This document shows positions 21,777 to 31,202 of a stretch of 64,000 nucleotides of DNA, one piece after another. Source of the DNA: Mycoplasma sp. Bg1. GTDB lineage: Bacteria; Bacillota_I; Bacilli_A; Mycoplasmatales; Hepatoplasmataceae. Numbering within the stretch: position 1 is the first letter of the stretch; each line of letters starts with the position of its first letter. Below the pieces are notes generated by a model. The model searched no databases, was not told the origin of the DNA, and saw nothing but the letters and a program-made list of their open reading frames with translations. The DNA is taken from contig LSMX01000002.1 in NCBI GenBank assembly GCA_001641205.1, positions 1 through 64,000 on the forward strand. The letters are read 5' to 3'. The position numbers were made by a program, and so were the translations under genes.

Positions 21777-21853
21777 TGGCGCCCGCGACAGGATTCGAAC
21801 CTGTGACCCTACGCTTAGAAGGCGTATGCTCTATCCTGCTGAGCTACGCGGGC
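21777..21853 (-). tRNA. tRNA-Arg (UCU)
   Basis: A full cloverleaf is readable: acceptor GCCCGCG/CGCGGGC, D arm GCTC/GAGC, anticodon stem TACGC/GCGTA with loop CTTCTAA (anticodon TCT), T arm ACAGG TTCGAAT CCTGT, and an encoded CCA. It decodes AGA, the main Arg codon in such AT-rich genomes. Confidence 0.97.
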
Positions 21854-21902
21854 TTGACACCAATTTAATTATCACAAAAAATTAAGAAAAAAAATATCTT
21901 TT

Positions 21903-22478
21903 TTATAAATAATGATAAATTTTTGGATAAATTAAAGAAATAACTAAATAAACAGCACAATATCGTATTATTGTAGTTCCCATTGTAATTGCAAATATTA
22001 AACCAAAATAACCATCAAAAATGTTCGGAGGTAATCAGCCATCATATAATCCTTCTAAATACATTGGTCAAAATAAAAAAAGATTAAAAATTAATAATAT
22101 TAATGAAATTGTAAGAGCTGCAAAATAATGCCAAATTCACATTTTTGAAAAAATATATTTTTTAGGCAAATTTTCTGAATTATGCATAATTTTAGCAAAT
22201 AAATAATCAGTTACAATAAACATATAAGAAATTAAAATCAAGGTCAAAACTCCAGGAAGCATCCCTCCCATATAACCAGCAAGTGTAACTCAAGGATAAA
22301 TTGAAGAAATTATAAGTGCATATTGGTTTCCAATATGTCTTCTTCCAATAATTATTGGAACCAAAGCAAGATCAATTGCAATTCCATTACCAGGAAGTAA
22401 TGGAATTTGAATGGAAACCAAAATAATACTAAGTGCTAAATATATTCCTGCATAAGTTACTTTTTTTGTTTCGGTCAT
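21903..22478 (-). CDS. ECF transporter S component-like membrane protein
   Basis: 191 residues with about five or six hydrophobic helices and little else. The N-terminal pattern MTETKKVTYAGIYLALSIIL followed by a Pro/Gly-rich loop (PLLPGNGIAIDLALVPIIIG) is what S components of energy-coupling-factor vitamin transporters look like. Such proteins bind a vitamin and dock on a shared EcfT/EcfA module, which is not in this window. The substrate cannot be told. -10-like TATTAT lies nine bases before the ATG without a Shine-Dalgarno. Confidence 0.6.
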
Positions 22479-22552
22479 TATATTTTAATAATAACAAAAA
22501 AGACAAAAAATAAATTTGACTAACTTATAATTAATATATTAGAAAGGCTAAT

Positions 22553-23092
22553 ATGAAAAAAGAATTAATAATTGAAATTCCCAAAGGAACAAATGTAAAA
22601 TATGAAATTGAAGATGGAAAGCTTGTTGTTGATCGTATTCTTTATGGAGCAGGAATGTACCCAATGGACTATGGTTTTTTTGCAAATACTTTAGATTGAG
22701 ATGGCGATCCACTTGATGGCTTAATGCTTGCAGATAGTCCCTTTTTACCAACAGCACAGGTTCCAGTAAGAGTAATTGGAGCAATGAAAATGATTGATGG
22801 AGGAGAAACAGACACAAAATTAATTACAGTAATTGATGTTGATCCTAGATTTAACCATATCAAAGATTTAAAAGATGTTCCAGAACATCTACTAAAAGAA
22901 GTTAAGGACTTTTTTGAAAATTACAAGAATTTACAAAATAAAAAAGTAAGTATAGAAGGTTTTGAAGGAATAAAATATGCAAAAAAAGAATTAGAAGATA
23001 CTGCAAAACTTTATGAAAAATATAAAAATATGGAAAAAGATGAATTTCTAAAATTAATGAAAGAAAAATACCCTGCTAAATATCCTGATTAA
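22553..23092 (+). CDS. ppa: Inorganic pyrophosphatase (family I)
   Basis: 179 residues; hydrolyses pyrophosphate released by polymerases and synthetases. The metal site DWDGDPLDGLML (with the D-x-D-P-x-D pattern), the N-terminal IEIPKGTNVKYEIE and MIDGGETDTKLI are all family I signatures. One Trp in the active-site region is TGA. AAAGG lies about six bases before the ATG. Single-gene unit, ending in a terminator shared with the convergent YitT-like gene. Confidence 0.97.
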
Positions 23093-23103
23093 TCCTAATT
23101 AAA

Positions 23104-23136
23104 ATAAAAAATAGAGTTTAAACTCTATTTTTTATT
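23104..23136. terminator. Bidirectional terminator ppa / YitT-like gene
   Basis: AAAAAATAGAGTTTAAACTCTATTTTTT is a perfect palindrome with A and T tracts on both sides. It covers the stop codon of the minus-strand gene. Confidence 0.8.
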
Positions 23137-24516
23137 ATCTTTTTTGGGAACATTATCTAGTTTTTCTTGTTTTTTAAAATTTTTCTTTAATTTTTTGTTC
23201 AATTTCAAAAGATTTTTATTTAATAATTCCCTTTTTGCTTCTCTTTTTTGTTTTTGTAACTCTTGTTTTTGTTTTTTTATAAATTCCTTTTCACCTTTTT
23301 GTTGTTTAAGTTTTCCAGCAGTAAAAGCATCAATATTTTCTTGATGTTCTTTTCTTTTCCGATCTCTTCTACGATGAAGATCAGCTTGGACTTTTCGATC
23401 TTCTTTTGTATTTGGAGTTCAATTTTGAGGACCATAAACTTTTTTAGCTTCAATTACATCAATAAATGAAACTGGATCAATTGTTGCAATGTCTTCTACT
23501 ACATCAATAAGTTCTTCCGCATTTACAACCATTTTAAAAATTTCTGTTTCTTTTCCAGTATATCCACCTTTTGCTTTAATTAAGGTATGACCTTTATGAT
23601 AATTAATTAAATTAAAATATTCAGAAATATCTTTATTTTTTTGACTAGTAACTTCAATAACATATTTTCTTGAAGAAGGATATAATGCACTAACAACTGA
23701 TGAATAAACAAATAAGAAAATAATTGTTGCAACTAATCTCGGGGAAAAGAAGACTTCATTCATGAAATATTCAAAATTTATTTTACCTGTTCCAACATTA
23801 ATAATTAAAAATTCAACAAATAGTCAAAAGAAAGAAACCACAAAAGAGAAAATAAAAAGGATTTTTCCAATTTCTACTCCTGTTGTTCTTGCTTGATATC
23901 TTCCAATAGGATCAAATCCCATTGTACAAGCTCCAATAGAAAAAACAATTCCTACTCCAAGACCATAAAGTAAACCACCAAATATAGCCATTAAAGAATA
24001 AATTACAAATTCAACTGTTCTTGCTATTGCTACATTATCACCTATAGCATCAGCAATTTCATCTGCACTACCAATAAAAGAAATTTCTCCATTTCCAAGT
24101 GGAGTAAATGATAAACCTATTGCAAGCGAAGTTACAAGAACAAGGGTATAAGATGATTCAAATAAAAATCTTTTTCCGAATTTTTTAAAAGTAAAAATAA
24201 AAATTGGAATATTCATAAAGAAATAAATAGAATAATAAATAGTTACTTTAAATTGTTGAAATTCCATTCCTAAATGGCTTGCTACTATATTTTCATTTGT
24301 TGGATTAATTCGTTCTAATACATCTCAAAGTGAATAGACAAATCCTTGAGCCATTCCTGCAACTCCAGGAGAAAAAATTTCTGCATATACAACAAAATAT
24401 AAACCAGCAATTAAAAGTAAAAAAGACCCAATCGTAAGATAAAATCATCTTTTGGTTGTGCTCATTCTTAATGAATTTATTTTTCCGCTTTTATTTTTTT
24501 TAAATGTTTGTCCCAT
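23125..24516 (-). CDS. YitT/DUF2179-family membrane protein with basic tail
   Basis: 463 residues after reading two TGA codons as Trp (23419 and 23824). The first ~300 residues hold about six membrane helices with a Gly-rich helix (IFGGLLYGLGVGIVFSIGA). A cytosolic DUF2179-like domain follows (GHTLIKAKGGYTGKETEIFKM, then DVVEDIATIDPVSFIDV). This is the YitT architecture, a family of unknown transport or sensing role. The last ~90 residues are an unusual Lys/Gln/Arg-rich helical tail (KKQKQELQKQKREAKREL) not typical of the family. A TATAAA sits seven bases before the ATG, with no Shine-Dalgarno. Confidence 0.8.
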
Positions 24517-24564
24517 ATTCTTATTTATATAATTATTATATTATATATATATTATATGATTATT

Positions 24565-25818
24565 TTATTTAATCATTTCAAATTCATAAATTATTTTTCC
24601 TTTTGAATATTTATCTTCTTTTACTCCAATGATCATTGTTTTATAAACAACATAATCATCAACTTTTAATTTTTTCTTTGCAAGAAAATCAACAAATTGT
24701 TTTACAGAGAGATCTTTAATTTCTGGAGAAAATTTAACATCCTTAATATATTCAGTAAATAAATATTCCATTTTTACATTTGGCTTTGCAAGAGTTGAAG
24801 TTTCAGAAATAGTATAAACCCCATCAGCCTCTATATCTGTTTCATCATAAATATCCCCAACAATTGTTTCAATGATATCTTCTATTGTAATTAACCCAGT
24901 AATTTTTTTAGTATTTTCATTTCGAAGAAGAGCCATGTGTTGACGATTTTTTCTTAAAGAAGCAAAAACATCATGAATAAGAGTTGTTTCATCAAAAACA
25001 CTCACTTCATAAAGAAAATCACTTAATGCAAATTTTCTTTTTCGATTTCGTACTATTAAATACTGTTTAGAATTAATTATTCCAATTGGTTGGAAATTTA
25101 AATCAAGAACAGGAATTCTTGTAAGTTGATGTTTTACAATTAAATGATCTAATTTATCTTTTGTTGTTAAACGTTCCTGTATATAAATCATTTCTTTAAA
25201 AGGAATCATCCTTTTTTTAGCTTCAGTTTTATCAAGAAGCATTGCTCCAAAAATTAAATGCTGTTCAATTGGAGTAATAATTTCTTTATTTGTTTCACTA
25301 AGTAGATATTGAAATTCATCTTCATTTGCAAGCACTTCATCTTTTTGTTGAGTAATAATTTTTGCTAAAAAATGGGTAATTGGTTTAGTAATATAAAAAT
25401 TATATTTTAGTGCTCTTGAAAATAGAAGCAATCCCCTTTCAGGATATTTTTTTGCTAAATTTTTAGGAATTACTTCACCAAAAACAATAATAATAATGGT
25501 TACAACAAAAAATGATAAAATTGGAGGAATAACACTTCCCTCACTAAAAAAAAGTCCAAACCAAACTGCAGCTAATGTTGTAACTAAAATATTTACAATA
25601 TTATTACTTACAACAATTGAAGAAGCTGTTTCATTATAATTATCATAGAAAAAAATAGCTCGATCAATTCTTCGTACATTTTTTGCTTTTACAGCCCCTC
25701 TTTTTGCAGTTAATTTGTGTCTTGAAAGAGAAGCGAGAGCAATTTCTGCAAATGAAAAAAAAGCTGATGCAATCATCAAAATAATCATTATTAAAGGAAT
25801 TATTATTTTTGCGTCCAT
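24565..25818 (-). CDS. CNNM-type membrane protein with CBS pair (HlyC/CorC family)
   Basis: 417 residues. The N-terminal CNNM (DUF21) domain has three or four helices and family signatures ASAFFSFAEIAL and FGEVIPKNLAKKYPE; two CBS domains (about 205-330, with ITGLITIEDIIETIVGDIYDE) and a C-terminal CorC/HlyC domain follow. Members are implicated in Mg2+ export or divalent cation homeostasis. It has no TGA-encoded Trp, unlike nearly all its neighbours. The ATG is divergent from the gene at 25900; TATAAT-like sequences lie between. Confidence 0.9.
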   Translation of the reverse strand: MDAKIIIPLIMIILMIASAFFSFAEIALASLSRHKLTAKRGAVKAKNVRRIDRAIFFYDNYNETASSIVVSNNIVNILVTTLAAVWFGLFFSEGSVIPPILSFFVVTIIIIVFGEVIPKNLAKKYPERGLLLFSRALKYNFYITKPITHFLAKIITQQKDEVLANEDEFQYLLSETNKEIITPIEQHLIFGAMLLDKTEAKKRMIPFKEMIYIQERLTTKDKLDHLIVKHQLTRIPVLDLNFQPIGIINSKQYLIVRNRKRKFALSDFLYEVSVFDETTLIHDVFASLRKNRQHMALLRNENTKKITGLITIEDIIETIVGDIYDETDIEADGVYTISETSTLAKPNVKMEYLFTEYIKDVKFSPEIKDLSVKQFVDFLAKKKLKVDDYVVYKTMIIGVKEDKYSKGKIIYEFEMIK

Positions 25819-25885
25819 AAATTACTTAGTTTCTTGTTTTTATAATTATATATTACTTAATATAAGTAAAATATAATAACTAATA

Positions 25886-25891
25886 TATAAT
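25886..25891 (+). promoter_or_regulatory. -10 box of the 25900 gene, leaderless geometry
   Basis: TATAAT with eight bases to the ATG at 25900 and no Shine-Dalgarno. Confidence 0.5.
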
Positions 25892-25899
25892 TAACTTAT

Positions 25900-26868
25900 A
25901 TGTTTTCCTTTAAAAAACACTCACAGAAAGAAAAATTAATTAAGCGGAGTAAAAAAAGAACTATTGTTATTACAAGTGTAGTTCTTATTTTTGTAATTGC
26001 CTTATCATTAATTTTGTCATTATCACTTAGATATTACCCTTCTCCAGGTTATAAATATATGAAACACCAAGTTGGGCATAAAAATGTTGCAAGAAGTGAT
26101 AAAATTCAAAAAAGAATTTTAAAAGATGATAGCGATCATGTTGGAGTTATGTTCGATGCAAGAGATGGTGTAAGTGATCATGCTTTTTATGGAACTTATG
26201 CTAATGAAAAGAAAAAAGATCAAAAAAAGGCTATTGATGATCGAGGTAAAAGTACGGGATGATCTGAATATATTGAAGATAGTAAAAAAGATAAAAATGA
26301 TAATAAAAGTTGATATTACATTGACACCGCAAGAGATAAGGGAGCAAATCATTATAAAACTAAAGGTGAAGCAGTTGATGAATTTTTAGTTTCTAATAAA
26401 GATGAAAATTCAATGTGAATTGATCCTGTTGATGGTAGCGTAACTGATACTAGTGGTCCTATTCCTATTTTAAAAACACCAAATGAAGAATATGATCCTG
26501 GTTTTGATGTTGGTGATATTAATGAATTAGAAACAGGAAAATTTGAATTTGATCTTAAAGATAGTGGTACTCCTGAACCTGAGGTAGAAACAAAAAGTAC
26601 AATAGAACCTGCTAAAAAAGATAAAAGTTCTCCAGGAGATGAAGTGTTATTTTTTGTTAATGATAGTGGAACCAAAACACAAGTAAGTACCTATACTGAA
26701 TTAAAAACAAGTTGACTATATTTAGAAAAAGTAAATGGTAGTTATCAACCACAATTAATTATTTATGGTCTTGATATAGGTGAAACAGAAGGAGAAGAAG
26801 CACCAAACACAACTAGTGGAGAGCTTAACTTTTGAGAAACAATGGAAGAAGATATTTGAAATTTATAA
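25900..26868 (+). CDS. Membrane-anchored acidic protein with ARD repeats, unknown
   Basis: 322 residues. A very basic N-terminus (HSQKEKLIKRSKKR) and one helix at about 22-46 give a type II signal-anchor, so the rest is probably extracellular. That part is acidic and rich in Asp, Ser, Thr and Gly. Two imperfect repeats stand out, MFDARDGVSDHAFYGTY and YIDTARDKGANHYKT, and a related MWIDPVDGSVTD. There is no lipobox. Six or more Trp are TGA. Single-gene unit with its own -10 and terminator. No known family; probably a lineage-specific surface protein (inference). Confidence 0.8.
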
Positions 26869-26896
26869 AATTTAATTAATTACTAAATATAATAAT

Positions 26897-26930
26897 AAAA
26901 AAATAACTCCTTAATTGAGGTTATTTTTTT
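26897..26930. terminator. Bidirectional terminator, 25900 gene / dnaI
   Basis: AAATAACTCC and GAGGTTATTT pair around TTAATT with A and T tracts on either side. It includes the dnaI stop codon, so both converging units end here. Confidence 0.75.
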
Positions 26931-27796
26931 ATGTTCATTAATAAATCTGTTTTTTTAAGTTTTCCTCGAAAAGACTTCCCATTAATATGAATTTGAGTTG
27001 GTGCTAGTTCTTTTATCCGATCAATTACTCGCTCTGCCTCTATATTTTTTGTTCCTTTACTAAAATCAATCTTATTAAAATAAGCATTTAAATTTATATT
27101 TGAGGTAAAAATAGTAAGTAATTTATTATTAATTCGATAATCAAGAATATTTACAAATAGAGCATCACGAGCCCACTCCGTCATTCTTTCTGCTCCCATA
27201 TCATCAAAAACTAATATCTTTGCTTCTTTAATGGGAACAAGTAATTCATCAGTGTAAACCCCTTCTTTCATAGCTGCATTTTGCATTTTTATAATAAAAT
27301 CACTCATCGCAACAAAAGCAACAGTAATTTTTGATTTTGCAAATCCATTTAAAATTGCAACTACTGCTGCTGTTTTTCCAGTTCCTTGTGGTCCCCAAAT
27401 TCAAAGACCATCATTAATAAAATTAGATTCTTTTATCATTGTTGCTCAATGATAAATTTGTTTTCTACCATTTAAATTTCAATCAAGTTTTTTTCCATCC
27501 CAAAAATACATATCATCTGAGTTATACCCATATAAAAAAGGTCTTTTTAAATTTTTTAGGAGTTCTTGTTTTATTGCAAAATTTGAATTTGGAACAATTA
27601 CCTCAAAAATCTTTTGATCCTTAATTTCTAATGAATATTTATAATCATTATCAAGTTTTTTATTATCTAAATATTGAAAAATAACATTAGCTTTAAAAAG
27701 AACTTCTTCATCAGAAATTTTTGCATCCGTTATTTTTGAATACAATTTTTGATCTTTATTTTGAATAGTTAATTTTATTTTTTCAATTAATTCCAT
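26921..27796 (-). CDS. dnaI: Primosomal helicase loader DnaI
   Basis: 291 residues. C-terminal AAA+ ATPase of the DnaC/DnaI type: Walker A GPQGTGKT at about residue 137, Walker B ILVFDDMGAE, sensor I IFTSN, and arginine-rich end RVIDRIKEL. The N-terminal ~100 residues would bind the helicase. It loads DnaC-type replicative helicase with DnaB and DnaD. Its ATG overlaps the dnaB stop as TAATG. The P-loop region is recovered only when TGA is read as Trp. Confidence 0.88.
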
Positions 27797-28962
27797 TATA
27801 ATTTAAACTCTATCTCCTCAAAATTTAAAGAATTATCTAAGGAATCTTCTTTTTCGATTTCTGGAACTATTGACTTAGAATTTCTTTTACTTAACATATT
27901 TGCTATCTTCAAATGTTTTTCTAATTTTTCAACATTATCAATTCCATGTTTTTTAGTTGTATTTGCAATTTTTTTTAAAAAATTTAAATTAATAATTCCA
28001 TTATTTGCTAAATTACAATAATCAATTAAACGATTAACCATAGCAGTATTATAATTTGAATCATTAATTAAACTTTTAAAAAATTCTTGTTCTTTAATAT
28101 TCATTTCTCTTCCAATAATAATTCGAAAAAAATCTCCAGAGTTTTTTGTATCAAGTAGTTGTTTTTTTGTTTTTAAAGCATTATTTTTGCCTACTAATAA
28201 TTGATCTAAATTTTGATTTTTTTTAGTTCTTGTATCATCTAAATATTTTTTAAAATACAAAGCAGTAATTTGATGTTTTTTATTTATATTTTCAAAAATA
28301 TCAACAATGTCAACTATAGAAAGACCATAAAAAAGAATTGCATCTTTTATTATTTCTTCAAAATTATCATCTCAATTAGATTCATAATCAATATTTTTTG
28401 AATCAAGAATTTTAAATAAAACTGAGAAATCATAATTTATTTGTAAATCATATAATTGATGATTTTGTTGGCAATTTTCTAAATCAATTTTTTTTGTTAA
28501 TAAATCTAAATTGTTATCTCCCTTAAATTTAACATTATTAAAATAATGATTATTCTGATAAAAATTATTTTCACCAATTTTATTTTTAAGAAGAGTAGAT
28601 AATTTTTCATTTTTCATAAAATTTGAAGGAAGTAAGGGTTCATTTAATACATAAATTATTTTATCTTTTTCAATTGAATCAACATATATTTCTAATAACC
28701 CTATTGTTTCTAATTTTGTTAATGCAAATGTAATTTTTTCAGAAGTTAAATTTAACATTGAAATTAAACGTTCTTGATTAAGAAAAAATTCATTTGTATA
28801 GAAATTTTTTGCTTCTGTAATAAGAAATGAATAAAGACTTAGTGCTTTTGTTCCAATTAATGGAAGATAATAATAATTTAAAACATCATTTGGAATTGGA
28901 TAATAATCAAATGATAGTTTTGTTTTATACTTATTATTTATATTAAATTTACTTGCTTGCAT
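27796..28962 (-). CDS. dnaB: Replication initiation protein DnaB (Bacillus type)
   Basis: 388 residues. N-terminal winged-helix resembling DnaB/DnaD (LIGTKALSLYSFLITEAKN, then FALTKLETIGLLEIY), C-terminal DnaD_2-like segment (NYNTAMVNRLIDYCNLAN, then LNFLKKIANTTKKHGI). In Bacillus this membrane-associated protein acts with DnaD and DnaI in primosome assembly; it is not the E. coli DnaB helicase. The position between coaE and dnaI supports the call more than sequence similarity, which is weak by eye. Very Asn/Lys-rich, as expected at this base composition. Confidence 0.75.
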
Positions 28963-29503
28963 GAATTAAATTAAATTTTTTAATAATTTCTTGAACAGTA
29001 TCATCACTAATACCATTTGTGGTATCAACTACATAGTCAAAGGCAATATTATTATCTCATTTATCAACCATTGATTGTAAGAAATCAGGGTTTTGTCCCT
29101 TATTAATCATTCTTTTACAAATAGTTTCTTTTGAGGCTTTTATCAAAATAATTTTATCAAATTCAAATTTAATTGGAGAATTAGAAATAATTGGTAATTC
29201 AGCAACATAGTCATCTTTTCCAACTAAATGATCCTTAATAATTGGGTGAATTAATTCATCTAATCTAATTAAATTATCTGGATTTTGTAAAACTCATTTT
29301 GCGAGAATTTTTTTATTAACTGCTTTGGGGGTAATAAAACTTGGATCAAATCATTCTTTTATAATTTCATAACCCTTTCCATTAACAAGATATTCCTTAT
29401 TAATAAATGAATCAGCATGAAACACTTTAACTCCTTCATCTTGAAGTTTTTTTAATAAAGTAGTTTTTCCTGCAAAAGGCATTCCGATTAAAACAACACG
29501 CAT
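28949..29503 (-). CDS. coaE: Dephospho-CoA kinase
   Basis: 184 residues; phosphorylates dephospho-CoA in the last step of CoA synthesis. P-loop GMPFAGKTT at residues 7-15, then VFHADSF, the DELIHPIIKDHL segment (family LDxIxHPxI), and ILIKASKETICKRM. The P-loop differs from the common GGIGSGKS but still fits GxxxxGKT. It overlaps dnaB by 14 bases and starts in the mutM stop (TAATG). The mutM-coaE-dnaB-dnaI order is that of Bacillus. CoaD is also present in this window at 48211. Confidence 0.88.
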
Positions 29504-30309
29504 TATTTTTGTACTCCTGGACAATAATATGTCCCTCTACCACCAATAGTGGTTTTTAAAACTTTTGTTCCATTAGGACAAAGTTCACCCTTTTTACTAT
29601 GAACTTTTAGTTCAGTTTGAAACCTTCCATTTATTCCGTTCATTGCTTGAAATGTTGAAATAGTTGAACCTCCTGCAAGAGTTGCTCTTCTTAAAATATC
29701 AATTGCATTATTTACAAGTTCATTTAATTCTTCAAAAGTAACTTGATTAGTTGGTCTAGAAGGCAAAATTTTAGAAGCAAATAAAACTTCATCTACATAA
29801 ATATTTCCTAATCCACTAATAAATTTTTGATCTAATAATGTAGATTTAATTGCAATTTTTTTATTTTTAATTTGTTCAAATAATTTATCAACTTGAATAT
29901 CTCATGGCTCTGGACCAATAGTTTTTAAAAAATTATCTAATTCTGCTCGAGAATTATAAATATCAATTGTAGCAAATTTACGATGATCATTAAATAATAA
30001 TTTAGTTTTATCAAAAAAGAAAGTAATTACATTATGTAGATTTTTTGAATTATCATCTATTGAAAGATGATAAAATTTTCCTTCCATTCTTAAATGCAAA
30101 ACAACAAAATAATCATCTAAAACCATTATTAAATTCTTTCCTTTTCTTTCAAAAGCTTTAATTGTTTGATTATTAAGATTAGTAATAAAAAACTTATCTT
30201 TATTCCTTAGGGCTTTATCTAAATTCAAAATAGTTCTTGTAATTTTCTTTCCAAGAACTTCTTTGCTTAATGCTCTTCTAACTGTTTCGACTTCTGGTAA
30301 TTCTGGCAT
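29503..30309 (-). CDS. mutM: Formamidopyrimidine-DNA glycosylase with half a zinc finger
   Basis: 268 residues; excises 8-oxoguanine and formamidopyrimidines. It starts with the processed PELPEVETVRR signature in which Pro2 is the catalytic nucleophile, and has the H2TH region (ISGLGNIYVDEVLF). The C-terminal finger normally reads CxxC...CxxC. Here it is CPNG (244-247) and CPGV (263-266), so two of four zinc ligands are missing although the GGRGTYY loop is kept. Zincless fingers are known in NEIL1-like glycosylases. The gene overlaps both neighbours by one base. Confidence 0.94.
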
Positions 30310-31202
30310 TATTGATTTTTAATTAGCTTAGCAATATTATAAATGTTTTTTGATTCTAAAAATTTAATTAATTCTGCTATTTTTGGTTTTTCAGGTTTTA
30401 AAGATTCCAAATCAAAATCCATATTTGCATCAGTAATAATTGTTGCAAGATGTTTGCAAATTAAAGCTAATTCTTTTTTATCTTCTATTTTTTTTCTTAA
30501 TAATGGACTTAATTGATCAACATTTTCAATTACATTTTCTAATGAACCATATTTTTTAATTAATGAAAGTGCTCCAACTTTTCCAATTCCTTTAATTCCT
30601 GGAAGATTATCTGAATTATCTCCCATAATTCCCTTGAGATCAATTAATTGTTTAGGACTTTTAATTCCAACTTTTTGTTCAAAATTTAATAAAGTATATG
30701 TTTCTAATTTCTGAACACCTTTAATTGAAAGATGAACATTAACATTTTCATCTACTAATTGTAATAAATCCTTATCAGAAGTAATAATATCAACAATATT
30801 TCCTTGCTCTTTTCCTTTTTTAGCCATAATCCCAATAATATCATCGGCTTCTAAAGCAGTATTTTCAGTTCATTTAATTCCATAAAGATCTAAAAATTTT
30901 CTTGAGGGTAAAATTTGGACAAAAAGTTCTTCAGGAGTTGCTTTTCTTCCTGATTTATAAAAAGAATATTCTGTTCGATATGTTTTTGTTCCCTTCGCAT
31001 CAAAAGCAATAAGAATTTTTGAAGTTGGAAATTTCTTTGTTAAAGAAAGAATCATCATTGCAAATGAACGTAATGCATTTACTGGTTCACCATTTTTCCC
31101 TCGTTCATATCCTGCTTCTAGACGCTTTGCTGTTCCATAATATGCTTTAAAAAACAAAGAATTGCCATCTACTAATAATAGTTTCTTTTGTTGTTCGTTC
31201 AT
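30309..31202 (-). CDS. Stand-alone 5'-3' exonuclease (Pol I N-terminal domain)
   Basis: 297 residues equal to the FEN-like domain of DNA polymerase I without the polymerase. Signatures: LLVDGNSLFFKAYYG at the N-terminus, LIAFDAKGTKTYRTE, ADDIIGIMAK, ITSDKDLLQLV, and the H3TH motif LPGIKGIGKVGALSLIKKYG. It removes RNA primers and flaps; this reduced form is standard in mollicutes. The TAA touches the mutM ATG, and the ATG follows the dnaE TAA with no gap. Confidence 0.94.
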
